Shown piece by piece: positions 33,638-45,404 of a stretch of DNA of 64,000 nt (its first letter is position 1; every line of letters starts with the position of its first letter). The DNA comes from Hyperoplus lanceolatus (taxonomy: Eukaryota > Chordata > Actinopteri > Uranoscopiformes > Ammodytidae). The translations under genes were made by a program, and so were the position numbers. The stretch is taken from contig CM049398.1 of the NCBI GenBank assembly GCA_026929865.2, positions 20,683,501 through 20,747,500 on the forward strand, written 5' to 3'. Under the pieces are notes generated by a model. The model had not been told where the DNA came from and made no database searches. It saw only the letters and a program-made list of their open reading frames with translations.

Positions 33638-35199
33638 CTACATTTTTCTTTTTTTTCATCCGTTTTTCATTACCGTCCAGCACAGCAGAACAGTAGAATC
33701 TTATCATAGAAATGCTTTCCATGCCCTCTGAATCAAAACAATCACATTATTTGTAATACTTGTCTTCCTTACCTTCATATTTTTCATATGCCTCTGTGGT
33801 CACGGCCATATCTTCAGAGCAGTGATATTGCAATTTGAGCATGTTATATATAGTGCTCTGTGTAGTCTTTGTGAGTTAATTTCCTATAGCAACAATCTGT
33901 CCCTTATTTGTGACACCTTGGTTCTCCCTATGATAAATAGTTATTTCATCGCCAAGGTTACCTATTCTTCATCAGTGAGAAGTGAGAACTTCATGTTCTA
34001 TTTTGTTCTATTCAATCTGGGTAAGTATCCTTGAAGTCATGGCAGTCTCAACCACTTGTGTTTCTCTCTGTGATTTATTCAACCCTATATTCTTCTCATC
34101 TCTTACTCTGTTCTTTCCCCAACTCTCCACCTATATCCCTCTGATAACCACTTAACCCTCCACTTACTCTCTCCCCACCTTCGTCAAATAACGCCACTTT
34201 GTTAGTCTGCAACTCATTCTATTATTTTTTCAAATTTCCCTTTCTTTTTTGTCGTTTTACCTCTCAGTTTCCTTTTTCCGCTCTTGTTGTTTTTCCCCCC
34301 CAAAAGAAAATGTTACCACTGTAACTGTAACCCGCTTTTTTCAGATGTATTACCACATTCATGACATGAAACAAATTGTACACGTTACATTTACAGAGAA
34401 ACATTATTTGTTATCACAGAACAAAAATGTACAAACAATTTTAAATTCCTCAGTGTATGAGTTTTGTTCGTATGATTCATGCTATTTATTTTTTTTACTT
34501 TAAAACTACAAACTATTTGTTCAGGATAAATGCTGTGGAGTTCACATACAACAAAACTACTCTTCTCATCAGGACATTGACTGCAGCACAGACATATTTC
34601 ACAAAACCTGTAGCCATCTTAAGCCAATACAATCCAGTTAATTTGATTGATTTAATTAAGACTGAATACAGCCCCCATGTTAAAACAATGCTGTGTTGTT
34701 GGTGTACCTGTGAAACAATGTCCTGGGTTGAAAGTGAAAAACAAGGAAGGAAGTCAGGTGGGAGTTAGGGAGTAATAGAATAATGCTTTTCAGGTTTAAT
34801 CTGACATAAGGACACTGAACAACAGTTGTATAATGCTTTGAGGACAGGGATGTTAAATAAGCATCCCCTTCTGCCAATATTTGCATGGTATTTATATAAT
34901 GGGTTAAATGATGGATGAGGTATGTGATCTCAAATGAAATTAATATTTAGCCTTCAGGAAAAGAAAATGCAAAAAATATTGAACAAATGTTCTTTTTATT
35001 TCATTGCAGCACCAGAATCCCAGAGGAAACATTGTCACTATGAGCAATGAATGTATTGAAAGGTTTAAAACACCTATGTTGGGTTGACAAGTTCCAATCT
35101 ATTCAATTTCACTGCCACCTTTAGCACAATGTGCCAACACAACGCTGATCAGACACTTTCAATTCCTCATATTGCACATTTCAATGCATTTATGGTTTT
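33638..35199. other. No gene recognised
   Basis: AT-rich, pyrimidine-rich near 34070-34330. Open frames at 33822-34034, 34249-34503 and 34457-34768 overlap and show no domain. Confidence 0.45.
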
Positions 35200-35395
35200 T
35201 TTACACTGTTTGGTTTTGTCTTAACTTTAGCACTATTTAGAATTTATGTATTGTATTTATTACTTATTTCATCGTATCTCATTTTATTATTTTGTACTTG
35301 CACCGTGGGTCGGAGAAACAAGTTATTTTGATTCCTCTGTATGTCTGTCAGATATTAAAGAAATTGACAATAAAGTTGACTTGACTTAACTTGAA
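35200..35395 (+). repeat. LINE-type 3' tail (L2-like)
   Basis: Contains TTGTACTTGCACCGTGGG and ends GACAATAAAGTTGACTTGAC, a form of the repetitive A-rich tails of teleost L2-type LINEs. No reverse transcriptase remains upstream. Confidence 0.45.
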
Positions 35396-35764
35396 ATTAA
35401 CTTTGAAGGACAAAAAGAGATGAAAACAATGTACAAAACACACAGAAGAAAGATTGCAAGCTGCTGAAACCGGAGAGGCAACTGACCCATGCAACAGCAG
35501 ATGTCTCAAAGCAAAATGTCACTGATATGGCTGATGTCCCGCTAGAATCCACAGCTAACCGCAGCCAAATGCACGCTATGAATGTTATATCAGAGAGGAC
35601 AATCGCCATAGTGCAGTAACAGCTCAGTTGAGTTAAGTTAATGTACCCACAGAAACATATTTCTCCTATTCATAAAACAGATCTAATCCAGTATTACTTT
35701 TCTTTTTTGTTACATTTTGAAAAAATTCAGTGAAGCTGAAGTGACGGTCCTCTTCTTTTTTGAT

Positions 35765-35915
35765 ATTTTTTTTTTACCTTTATTTATACAGGTAAATCCC
35801 ATTGAGACCGAAGACTCTTTTGCAAGGGAGACCTGTTTTCCTTTCCCACGTTACCATTCACACACATTCATACACCGATAGCAGGCTAACTATCGACATT
35901 CACCCTGTTAGCGGT
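35765..35915. repeat. Teleost dispersed repeat fragment
   Basis: TTTATTTATACAGGTAAATC, CATTGAGACCGAAGACTC and GCAAGGGAGACCTG follow one another, then ACACATTCATACACCGATAG; both patterns are common in fish repeats. No coding potential. Confidence 0.4.
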
Positions 35916-36172
35916 GTTGAAAATGAAAAACATTCTTATAGACATTAGTTGTATGTTACTGCTGTAACTTGCTGTGTATGTGTTTTTGGAGAAAGTTTTA
36001 TACCTTTTTTGAATCATGCACATTTTCCTTTGCACCCATTCGACAAAGCTCATAGACAGAGATATTTGTACAAACATAATGGAACTCACCATTGTTAAAT
36101 CACCTGTTTCCATGAACAAGATGTAAATAGCAAATTGGCTGAGGAGATTAAAATAACTTGTGACAATATTTG

Positions 36173-36267
36173 GAAAGAGAAGTTTGGGGTTCCCTGCTCA
36201 AGCTGCTGCCCCCGCGACCCGATTTCGGATAAGCGGTTGAAGAAGATGATGATGATGATGATGATGA
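36173..36267 (+). mobile_element. 5'-truncated LINE tail with target-site duplication
   Basis: TGTGACAATATTTG occurs at 36159-36172 and again at 36268-36281, directly flanking the insert. The insert carries CTGCTGCCCCCGCGACCCGA and GGATAAGCGG, then a (GAT)n tail, as in common teleost LINE 3' ends. Length, tail and a 14-bp duplication indicate target-primed reverse transcription of a truncated copy. Confidence 0.75.
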
Positions 36268-36281
36268 TGTGACAATATTTG

Positions 36282-37017
36282 AAAGCAATGAGGCATTTGT
36301 AATTGGGAACAAGATATTCAGCATGTGTGTCAAAGAGATGTACGCAAGTCAGTTGAATTGGTACTCAACCTGAATTTCAATGAAGTCCATGAACACAGAA
36401 GGATGTGTGGTAAAAGCTGTAATAGGCAAAGCAATGCAACTATAAATAGATCAAACGTTCCAAACCCTTGGCTACAGCTTTTAATGTTCTAAGCCCGTAT
36501 GTTTGAATCCATAGTATTTTTTTAAATGTTCTATTCAATTTGGTCGTCCATATTTTGATTATCTTAATAAAATACAGCAACTCCCTTATCGAAGACGGGT
36601 TACCTACCTCGTCCGTAGGAGCCAAGTGGCTGGTATAGTGCAACATTTAGCATCGATGGTTAGTTTGGGATTGTCTGCTTTCATGTTGAGAGAGCAATGG
36701 CCCAGAAAATCGAGGTCGAGAGAGATGAGTGAAAATCCACAATTAGTAAATGACATTAGCTTACGGAAATAATTGGGGGAGATGCTGCTTATCAAAGGAA
36801 TTATTCATGCAGCTCAGCAAAGGCAGTTGTTGGAGACACACAGCACTCAACAGTTTTTCATTACTGTACGTTGCACGCTAATTAAGGGTCCATGCAGCTT
36901 GAACATTTTACCACACCAGACGTAAATGTTTCATTGGTAAGAGTGAAAACATTCTGTATTTGGGTAGGCTCTCCTGGCCTGGGTAAAATATCACTACATT
37001 CCCCCTGCAATATGTAA
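36282..37017. other. No feature recognised
   Basis: Unannotated sequence between the LINE tail and the first palindrome of the 37-42 kb mosaic. Confidence 0.5.
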
Positions 37018-37155
37018 GGGTTAATGCCCGACGAGGTGTCCATGTATCATGTATTAATGGACACCGTGGAGGCGAGAACTGTCCGACGCGCAGCGAAGTC
37101 CATTAATACATGGTATTAATAATTGATACATGGACACCTCGAAGGGCATTAACCC
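37018..37155. repeat. Nested palindrome (foldback)
   Basis: The 32-bp arms 37018-37049 and 37124-37155 match at 30 positions as inverted repeats (starting GGGTTAATGCCC). A second, perfect 15-bp inverted pair CATGTATTAATGGAC lies at 37048-37062 and 37098-37112. The structure could fold into one long hairpin. It abuts the TTATACCATAGTCT end of the next element. Confidence 0.8.
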
Positions 37156-37646
37156 GCTTATACCATAGTCTCCTACTAATAAAAATAATAATTAGACCAA
37201 TCAGATATATTTTCATGCCTTTTTGTGATCAAATTAGATTTTTTTTAAAAGAAACTAGATTTGTTACGAATAACAACTTGTTTCCACAGCATGCCCGAGA
37301 CCTCGTATATTAACTGGAATACCCATCGCAAACCCATAAGGTTCTTATGTAATGAAAACGTAGTTCAGTACTCCAGTCAATAGGAACAACCAAGGATACG
37401 ACCTGGCAACGACAGAATTTGGCTTTAACGGTGCGTTCAAATTGTACTGGGAAGTCGGACCAGGGATAATACGAGCAACGGGAGACTATGGCAGCTGTTA
37501 GCCACAGAGCTACTGTTATGCTAGCAATATTCAAAGTCAAAAAACATTGCGCACGCTGTACAAACAGTAAATGTAATCACCCAACATGTTTAACAACAGT
37601 TCCACCAAGCTAACAAAGCATTTCCCCCCAAATAAACTACATGGTC

Positions 37647-37757
37647 TAGATGCAGCCGCTGCCGCCTACCAGTGCAGCTCGGCCAAACATGCCAAAAACG
37701 CCCATATCTGCCAAACACGCCCATATCGGCCAAAAACGCCTACAGCTTGTTGCTATG
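37647..37757. repeat. Subterminal core with 18-bp repeats (left copy)
   Basis: GGTCTAGATGCAGCCGCT, then about three tandem units like GCCAAACACGCCCATATC, ending GCCTACAGCTTG. The inverted counterpart is at 41727-41836, nearly identical over about 110 bp. The units could be transposase-binding sites; this is inference. Confidence 0.75.
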
Positions 37758-38859
37758 GTTGCTCTGCACTAAACTGTGTGACGTTCTTCCTGTTCCGTTC
37801 TGTTGGTTAATATCGCGCTAGCCAGCTAGCTGCTCTTGCTGCCGTCAATGTTGAGACCATTTCACCAGCAAAATGTTTAAAACAGGACATTACAGCACAG
37901 TTAAAAACAAGAGAATCAGCATCCGCTACATTAAACATGAATACTAAGTGCTCATAGTACAGGAGTTACGTCTCCAGCGAGAGTATGGATTACAACAGTC
38001 AACTGGGACAGAAACAGACACCCCCCTGCTCTTCTATATCAGGTAAGTCAATACAAATGTTTTATTCGCCTACTTCGTTACCTAATGTTATGTTTGTGTT
38101 ATTCAAAGGATGTTGTTGGTTAGAAAATAGCTTAACGTTACAGACCAAATAGCTTCTTTATAAGTCTTATCTGAATGATAATTAGTATATGATAAAAATG
38201 ATTAACATGTGTTTGTTTGTTTATTAAATTAGACTGGCATCTGGTCAGCATATGAGGTAACAGGTTAGGTGTTACTGTTAACATTATTTTGGTGGCAATG
38301 TATAATTTATTTGACTATGTTAATTAATGACTAACATGATTTTTATGTGATGTGTCTTTTGTGAATAGATTTGCAAGCTACGAACACCTGACATTTTGGA
38401 GCTTTGCATCAACAAAATGGTCTGGGTCTCCATAGCCAAATCATTTAAGTTGTTAATTAAGTTGTCACACCTGCACGTCCTTCAATGGTGCTTTGTTGGT
38501 AGTTACATACTTTATAATACATAAACAAGATGTCATTGTATTTGTGTAGACTTAAAGGCTAAACTAGCGACTCAGTCCCCTCAAATACATCAGTGTAATT
38601 AAGTGTTTCTCTATTTTTAGGTGCACATGAACTTTGTACAACATTTTGTCAAAATCAATGAATATCTCCTCACAATATGCTACCTGTCCGTACTGTCTGA
38701 GCGCTGAACAAAAATCTGATGTTGATACACAGCCTACATGCTGTGTTTTCGCACATCATTCTTTTTAGTTTTAGTTTTATGTTTCTGTGTACCTTGTGTT
38801 AATGTGTATGCTTTACTGCACTGCTGTGTGTCGGCCATGACCCTCTTGAAAAATACCTT

Positions 38860-39850
38860 TCAGTCAGAAGAAATGGATTAAGGGCAGTTATATTTGTTTG
38901 ATTGCAATGAGCCTCATGAGAGACTCTGCTTCTGTTCCACATAGCGAGTCTCAGAGCTATACATCTGAACATATTTAGTGGGCTTTTTCAAAAAGCTCCA
39001 GCTCTTCCATACGTGCAGTAATCACAATTAAACAGTACTTGCTGGGTTGCCAAGGTGGTTGTCCGCAGGTTTGGGGGCTGCCTTTATTTAATATATTGTG
39101 TATTTTCTGATAACGAAGGTTTTTTTTGTCCCAGAGAGCCTGCAATTCATATCAAATCAAAGATGTCACTGACCAATGGGTCTGCCATATTCAGTGTCAA
39201 AAAAACTTCTTGTCTGTTTTTGCTACACTTTGCCTGCTGTGGAAATGGACCAATTAAAAGAAGCTTTAGTGTCAAAAAGGTTCATTTAGTCTAACTTGGT
39301 AAATTAACTTGTATGTTCATGTAAACAGACTAGTATTAATTTGTTTGTTCCTTGACATGTTTCGACTACTTCCTGCTGTCTTCTTCAGAAGTGTCAGCTG
39401 TTGCTGTGACGCTCGTTGTGTCAGCTGATGTTAAAGACTGCAGGAAGTAGTCGAAACATGTCAAGGTACAAACAAATTAATACTAGTCTGTTTACATGAA
39501 CATACAAGTTAAGCTTCAGTGTCAATTAACCGTAAACCTTTGGGGTGGAAAAAGAGCGGAAGTGTGAGCCTTAACTTGGTCAGTGACATCTTTGATTTGA
39601 TAGGATTCTCAGGCTCTCTGGGACAGAAAAAAAACGTGTTATTTTAAACTAAGAAATATTAAATAAAAGGCAGCCCCCTGAACATACAGCCAACAACCTT
39701 GGCCACCCAAAAAGATGATTGCATGTAGGGAAGAGCTGGAGCTGTTTGAAAATGTCCACTCAAGATTTTCAGATGAATGACTGAACGCAAACAGATACTC
39801 TGATGAGGACATATTGCCATGTGCATTTGATGATTTCCCACAAAGTGCAA
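38860..39850. repeat. Large palindrome with near-perfect 72-bp inner stem
   Basis: Inner arms 39305-39376 and 39440-39511 match at 71 of 72 positions. Outside them the sequence continues as a weaker inverted repeat: GTCCCAGAGAGCCTG, CAAATCAAAGATGTCACTGA and AAGCTCCAGCTCTTCC occur on the left and inverted on the right. Total arm length is about 450 bp. It lies within the 37-42 kb element. Likely a foldback transposon. Confidence 0.8.
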
Positions 39851-40229
39851 TGTTTCAACATATTTTTAAAACAAAACTCATTTTCATATCATTGTTGAGA
39901 AAATATATTCATAATTGTTTTGGCTGTAAATAAACTATTTGAATATTTTTGTCTTTGAAGTCCATCATTTAAGAACCTGGGAAAGTGTCTGACTACACAA
40001 CAACAAAAGCAGAACAGTTCATCAAAATAATATTTTTTTTTAAGATACTTAGACACTTTACAAAAAAATTGCATTATGCACATACAATCAGTATGGAAAA
40101 GCATGTGAGATGTAATATTAATAATACTTATATAAATATATAGCCTATATATATAACATTATTATAATTTAATAATACTTCAGTCTCTTATAATATTATT
40201 AGCGACTGAAGGCTATTTACTTTTTATAC

Positions 40230-41280
40230 AGTCACATAACAATGTTAAATCTAAACTTTCACAAAGCATCTCAGTCCTGGGTAAAGCAAAGCATATATTG
40301 GATCACAAATCATTGCATATTCTTTACTGCCCAATGATCTTACCTTATTTAAATTACTGTGTGGAGGTCTGGGGGACCACTTACAAAAGCTCACTGCAAC
40401 CACTAGTCACACTTCAAAAACGAGCCATAAGAATAATCAATAAAGCTGGATATTATGATCACACCAACCTCCTCTTTTTACATTCCCGCATCATAAAGTT
40501 CAAGGACCTGGTTGAATATCAAGTTACACAAATCATGTTCAAAGCTAGAAATAAACTGCTACCAGGTAACATTCAAAAACTTTTTTTGACAGAGAGGGGG
40601 TTACAATTTGAGGGAACAGTTAAACTTTAAGACACTGGCTGCACGCATGACTTTAAAATGTCATTGCATCTCAATTGGTGGTGTGAAACTGTGGAATGGT
40701 ATGAGCACGGAGCTAAAGCAATGTCCAAACATGATTCAGTTCAAAAAAAAATTCAAAGCAATGATTTTTAACAGGGATAAGGGAGAGATTTAAGACGGAA
40801 AGTATGTATGTGTGGATATGGATATGTGAGTTGTACAAATATGGAGATATGGACGTATGAATTGTGTTGATGCATATGGTGGATGGATGTATTTTTGTAT
40901 GGATGTATAGTGGATATTTCATTTCATTTTTCGTTTGATTTTTGTTTATCCTCAGGAGACCAATTGAGGGGTGGCCCTCATTTGCAATGGTGTCGAGTAT
41001 ATATGGATATATGGATTGTATAAATATAAAAATAATAATAATAATATAAAAAATTATTATAAAGTTATTGAGCTGTGGAAAAGGGGTTGGATCAAATAAG
41101 TTTATACTTCTTCCTACTCCTTTTCAGGCAGATCAATTCAATATGTTATTTGTTTATTGTTTGGGTTTTTTTGTTTATTTTTATTTGTGAAATCATTTGA
41201 ACATATTTTTTATTGTATTTTCATGCTTTTAATTTGTCTTTTTTTGATATGTCTGAAATAAAATTTAATCAAACAATTGC
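40230..41280 (+). mobile_element. 5'-truncated non-LTR retrotransposon (Rex/L2 type, jockey superfamily)
   Basis: Begins inside the reverse transcriptase C-terminal region (coding to 40793) and continues through a 3' UTR with GAAAAGGGGTTGGATCAAAT and ACTTCTTCCTACTCCTTTTC, ending near GAAATAAAATTTAATCAAAC. These UTR motifs are frequent in teleost LINEs. No TSD was identified. Confidence 0.7.
40298..40793 (+). pseudogene. LINE reverse transcriptase C-terminal fragment
   Basis: Reads MILPYLNYCVEVWGTTYKS, LQKRAIRIINKAGYYDHTN and FKARNKLLPGNIQKLF, then, after a one-base shift near 40600, LNFKTLAARM and VKLWNGMSTELKQC to a stop at 40793. This is the region after the catalytic RT motifs in jockey-superfamily LINEs. 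The upstream part (endonuclease and RT active site) is lost, so it is dead. Confidence 0.75.
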
Positions 41281-41726
41281 ATAGAAAACCGACGTGATAA
41301 TGTTAAGTCTAGCAGTAATCATACATGCTCACAGTTTCAATAAGCACTACTCATAGACTTTAAAAGAGGGGTACTACAACTGCTAATAGGGATGCTAAAG
41401 GAACACTAGAGCAGAGAGGTGTGTATCTCCTGCTCTGTCCGCAGCTGCGAGGGACTGCTGCGCGAGGACTCTGCCGCATGTCAGTGCTCTGGGAAGGGGG
41501 AGAGGCAGGGGAGGCACCCGCTGATCGTTGATTAGAGTAAAGAGCGATACTTGAGCGAAAAAGTCACCAATAACACCAGAAAAAGTAGCTAGATTTGTCT
41601 CTGGTCGCTTTTTTGAAGAAAACGTCGCCAGAGGTGTCTGAAAAGTCGGTAAGTATAGCCAACATCGCTAAGTAAGCAACAATGGGACTGAGCTGCGAGC
41701 TTGAATTAGTTCTGTAGCGTTACGCA

Positions 41727-41836
41727 TGCGCACAAGCTGTAGGCGTTTTTGGCCGATATGGGCGTTTTTGGCAGATATGGGCGTGTTTGGCATGTTTGGC
41801 CGAGCTGCACTGGTAGGCGGAAGCGGCTGCATCTAG
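41727..41836. repeat. Subterminal core with 18-bp repeats (right copy)
   Basis: Inverted copy of 37647-37757: starts CAAGCTGTAGGCGTTTTTGG and ends CGGCTGCATCTAGACC. In it the order of AAACACG- and AAAAACG-type units differs slightly from the left copy. Confidence 0.75.
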
Positions 41837-42479
41837 ACCCTTCTCCAAATAAATATCACATTTCACGGAGAATATGACTGGCGAACATGTGTATTACGGG
41901 CTACAGCCAGAAGTTACGTGAGGCAGTGACTGACTGACAGCAGTAGCCTATGTCCAGATAGACAGTGAAGCCGGGCTTTGGTGGCTAAACACATGTAAAC
42001 TCAGTTACAAACCTTTTCTCAAATTAAACAGGGGTCTTACTCACCTTTTTAACGAGATCACCATTGACGTTTAACCAGAGGACATTAAGTTTAGCCACTT
42101 TATTGTACTACTATCGTTACTACAGCTCTTGTGTTACGAGCGCCATCCTGTGGTGTCCAGAGGCTATTGCACGGCAGGATATTTTAGGCTTTATAAATCC
42201 CTTATCAACACAGTTTAATCAGCGGCAAGCCGGCGACGCATTAAAGTGGACAGAATGTAAACAGTTCCATCTAGGTGTCCATACATCAGGGGTTAATCCA
42301 CACCTATGGAATGTTCTCCAGCCAATCAGAATAGAGTATTCACACAGACTATGGTATAACAGACTTTAGGATTGAAAAAACCCAATCAGGTGGAGGTAAA
42401 GGCAGCAGGTAAATAGGGAGGACTGATGAATAGAGAATATGTCATTTAGTGAGAAAAAAACGGGGATTCAAGTCCAGTA

Positions 42480-43423
42480 GGGGAGAACGGGGTAAGTAGG
42501 CACACTTTTTACTCTAGTGAGAATTGCTCATCACCAAAACATCTGTCAATAGCCATTCCTACATTAAATTGAAGCTTAAGGTGTTGGCTAGAAATGTGTC
42601 TCTCTTTTTTTCCAACTTATTGTAATGAAGAAGTAATTTACCATCAAAGACACTCTGACACATGGTGACAACCAACCCCATCAAGGGGTCGGTTGTCACA
42701 CACTATGGGGTTGTTTGTCACAATGTTATCTTAATGGGAAAAATCTTAAAAAGAAGGCAAGGAGGCAGAACCAAATTTGAATGTTTAATTGCATTGTCAA
42801 GTTGACAAATAGGCCTACATAACGTTCTGTAGCCTTGGCAGCTGGTCTAGTTTGGGATGCACTGGGTTGTTTTGATTTTGTTGCCCTTTTTTCTTTTGCT
42901 TGCTAGCTGCCTTTTCCTGCTCTATTCTTTCCTTCTCTGGGGTGTCAGTGAGGATACAGCTTGACAATTTCTTTCGTTATTGGGTTCCTTTTCTGGCTGC
43001 AGCCTTGAGATAACATGTGACAACCAACCCCCCAAAAAATTTGACGACCAACCCCAACTTGAATTTCTTGCTAGCATCAAGGCCAACAACCATCTGACAA
43101 CTAATTAGCTTGCTAACCACAATCTAAACTATAGTTTACCCTTCACACTTTCTGAGGGTAACAAGTGTTTTGTTATAAACCCATTGTGTAAAAGCCAAGA
43201 AGAAAAATACTGAGAAGCAAAATATTTTGAATTTGACATGAAAAACACAAAACATCCTCTCACCTGAAATGCAGCAGTCTAACTCCAAGGAAGTCTATGT
43301 ATGTGACCTCTGATCCCAATTCTGGACCTTTTTTATATCAACATTTCAGAGCAAGCGCGCTCTGGTGGCGAGATATAACGAATGTGACATCCAACCCATG
43401 TGACAAATTACCCCGTTCTCCCC
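42480..43423. mobile_element. TA-flanked MITE (mariner-type TSD)
   Basis: TAGGGGAGAACGGGGTAA at 42478-42495 has an exact reverse complement at 43408-43425; with the outer TA taken as the target duplication the TIR is 16 bp. Internal sequence holds repeated GACAACCAACCCC-like and inverted GGTTGTCAC motifs (near 42665-42720 and 43018-43055) that might be subterminal sites. No coding sequence. TA duplications are typical of Tc1/mariner. Confidence 0.75.
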
Positions 43424-43425
43424 TA

Positions 43426-44465
43426 TGTGTCTAAGCTTTGCATTTGCACAGTAAATATCACTGCTGTTTACTTACTAAGAGTTTACAATGGGATATGACA
43501 AGACATCTGGGAGAAGTCAATTAACAAGGGGGAAAAATAATGACTGAAATGGACCTGGAATAATTTGGATGCACCAAAAGAAAAGTATTTTCTTTTTTCA
43601 TTAAAATGCATGAGTTAAGTAGACCAAGGGGCTTGTTTACGCCCGTATTTTATGTCTGCAACAGGGAGGACAATATCAGCATTCAGGAACATTCTGATTT
43701 ACTTGGGAAAAGTCTGATTATTTAGATCACTTTAGATAGGTCAGATAGTAAATTATAGTTGTTGCTAAATCCTGTGTGTCGGCTCCTCTGCGACGACACA
43801 TAACAGCTAATTTGAGGGGAACAGGATCCCATGTGTTACTAGTTCTAAAAAAACACACCATCAAAAACAACAGAAATAATCCCAATGTACTCCCTGAAAC
43901 CGAGCTTGTCACGATACAGTAAGGTGCATAGTGTATTGATGATTTGATAACTTTTGAAAGATAAGTATGTCAGAGTCCCTTACTTTGTCCTGTAGAAGTG
44001 AACAGCGGTCTTGTGCCTAATCAGCTGTCCTTTGTGCCATCATTGGAGCTTTCCAATTGATCCCGAAACGTGCATCTTTCCGGGGATTTATAAATCCATA
44101 CTAAGATCCAATATTGATATTCTTTTGTGTCCATATTATATCCATCCCATGATCAAGCCATGCAGTCACAGTTGATGGGCAACAGCAGCGCCGCATAGCA
44201 AACATACACAAACATACACAAACAGCTGAGCTTTTCTGCTCGCTCTGTGACAGTTTTTTTTAACCCTTTTAGCGTAGCTGCGGCTGTTTGTAAACACCTA
44301 CCTTTTTCCGGTGAGCACACACGACGGACAGATAGCAGATGGTGAGTAGATAATAGCTGATTTGAACAAAAAAGTAGTATCAAAATTCAATTGCTGAGTA
44401 TGCCCTTACAGTTTCTGCCGAATGCTTACACACATGTTGCAGACTTTGGCCCACTGTGTCAAGAC
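43426..44465. other. No gene recognised
   Basis: About 1 kb with no recognisable repeat or domain. Confidence 0.45.
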
Positions 44466-44469
44466 TTAA

Positions 44470-45400
44470 AGCGGCTACGAGTAACATTTAAATATATTTT
44501 AAACAGCCTCATGTTTCCTCTGATAATCATAAATTACCTTTAACAGCAAACCAGACCATCAGTGCAAAGAAAGACGTTTTTAAATAGTTTTTATTACTGC
44601 ATTTGATCTGGTCATACACCCAGTCCGATTTTCGGTTCACGCGTGCATGCTCTATGGTCACATATCCGTATTGGTCACAGATTTCAGCGTGGCGCAGGAA
44701 CGTGAATTGAGAAGCCTATCCCTCCAGGTGAGGGAAGGGGAGCGGGAGCCTTGTTTGAGACAGTTGTTTGTCGTCATAATGACTGATAACGGGGCTGCAC
44801 CATAAAAGAAAAAAAAAGAAAATGCCACGAAGAAAAGCTAAAAGGGAGAGTGATAGTCGGGCGGGAGGGCGTTGCCAAGCAACGTATACACAATTTCACA
44901 CAGCGAAACTAGACTGCAGTGTTTACTCCTAAATGAATGAGCGGTAGCCTACTAAAACAAAGTTTACTTTGCCTCACCAGCATCATCAGATGACCATTAT
45001 TCATCGGAAATAGTCATTATTTACAACATAAACACATTACCTCATCGTGATCCATACTAACTAACTGCCATCTCTCGTTCATTCGCTTTGTGTGAGGACA
45101 CGGGGACTCGTTCAGCTCCGTGAGAGGTGACAATGCATCAACTCATTGCAATCAGGTGTGTTTAGCACTTACTGGCATTAGTTGATGCTGTGTCACCCAT
45201 AGACTCACGGAGCCGAAAAGAGTCCGGTGCCCTCACACTTTCAACACACGGACACGCCACGCACCATATTGCTTCCTGATTATTTGAATCTTGCACTCCC
45301 TGCATGAGCTAGAAAACAGCTTCACGACAGCTGGCGTCGTAATAATACTACCGCTTTTGTTCAAAGGTGTCGCCAACGTGCCGACTTACTCGTAGTAGCT
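44470..45400. mobile_element. TTAA-type non-autonomous transposon, copy B
   Basis: Starts AGCGGCTACGAGTAA and ends TTACTCGTAGTAGCT, with TTAA at 44466-44469 and 45401-45404. Read in reverse it aligns along its whole length with copy A (14831-15696), with an extra segment of about 60 bp near 45240-45300. 931 bp, non-coding. Confidence 0.85.
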
Positions 45401-45404
45401 TTAA

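Larger units (their letters stand above)
37164..42366. mobile_element. Composite element with short TIRs and inverted subterminal core
   Basis: TTATACCATAGTCT at the left is mirrored by AGACTATGGTATAA at 42353-42366. An inverted core of about 110 bp lies about 480 and 530 bp from the respective ends (37647-37757 and 41727-41836), supporting a single element. Inside are a foldback (38860-39850) and a LINE fragment (40230-41280). A possible first exon ATG near 37985 followed by a GTAAGT donor near 38042 is seen, but no transposase. TA could be the TSD, though the ends are palindromic there and this is ambiguous. Confidence 0.5.
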
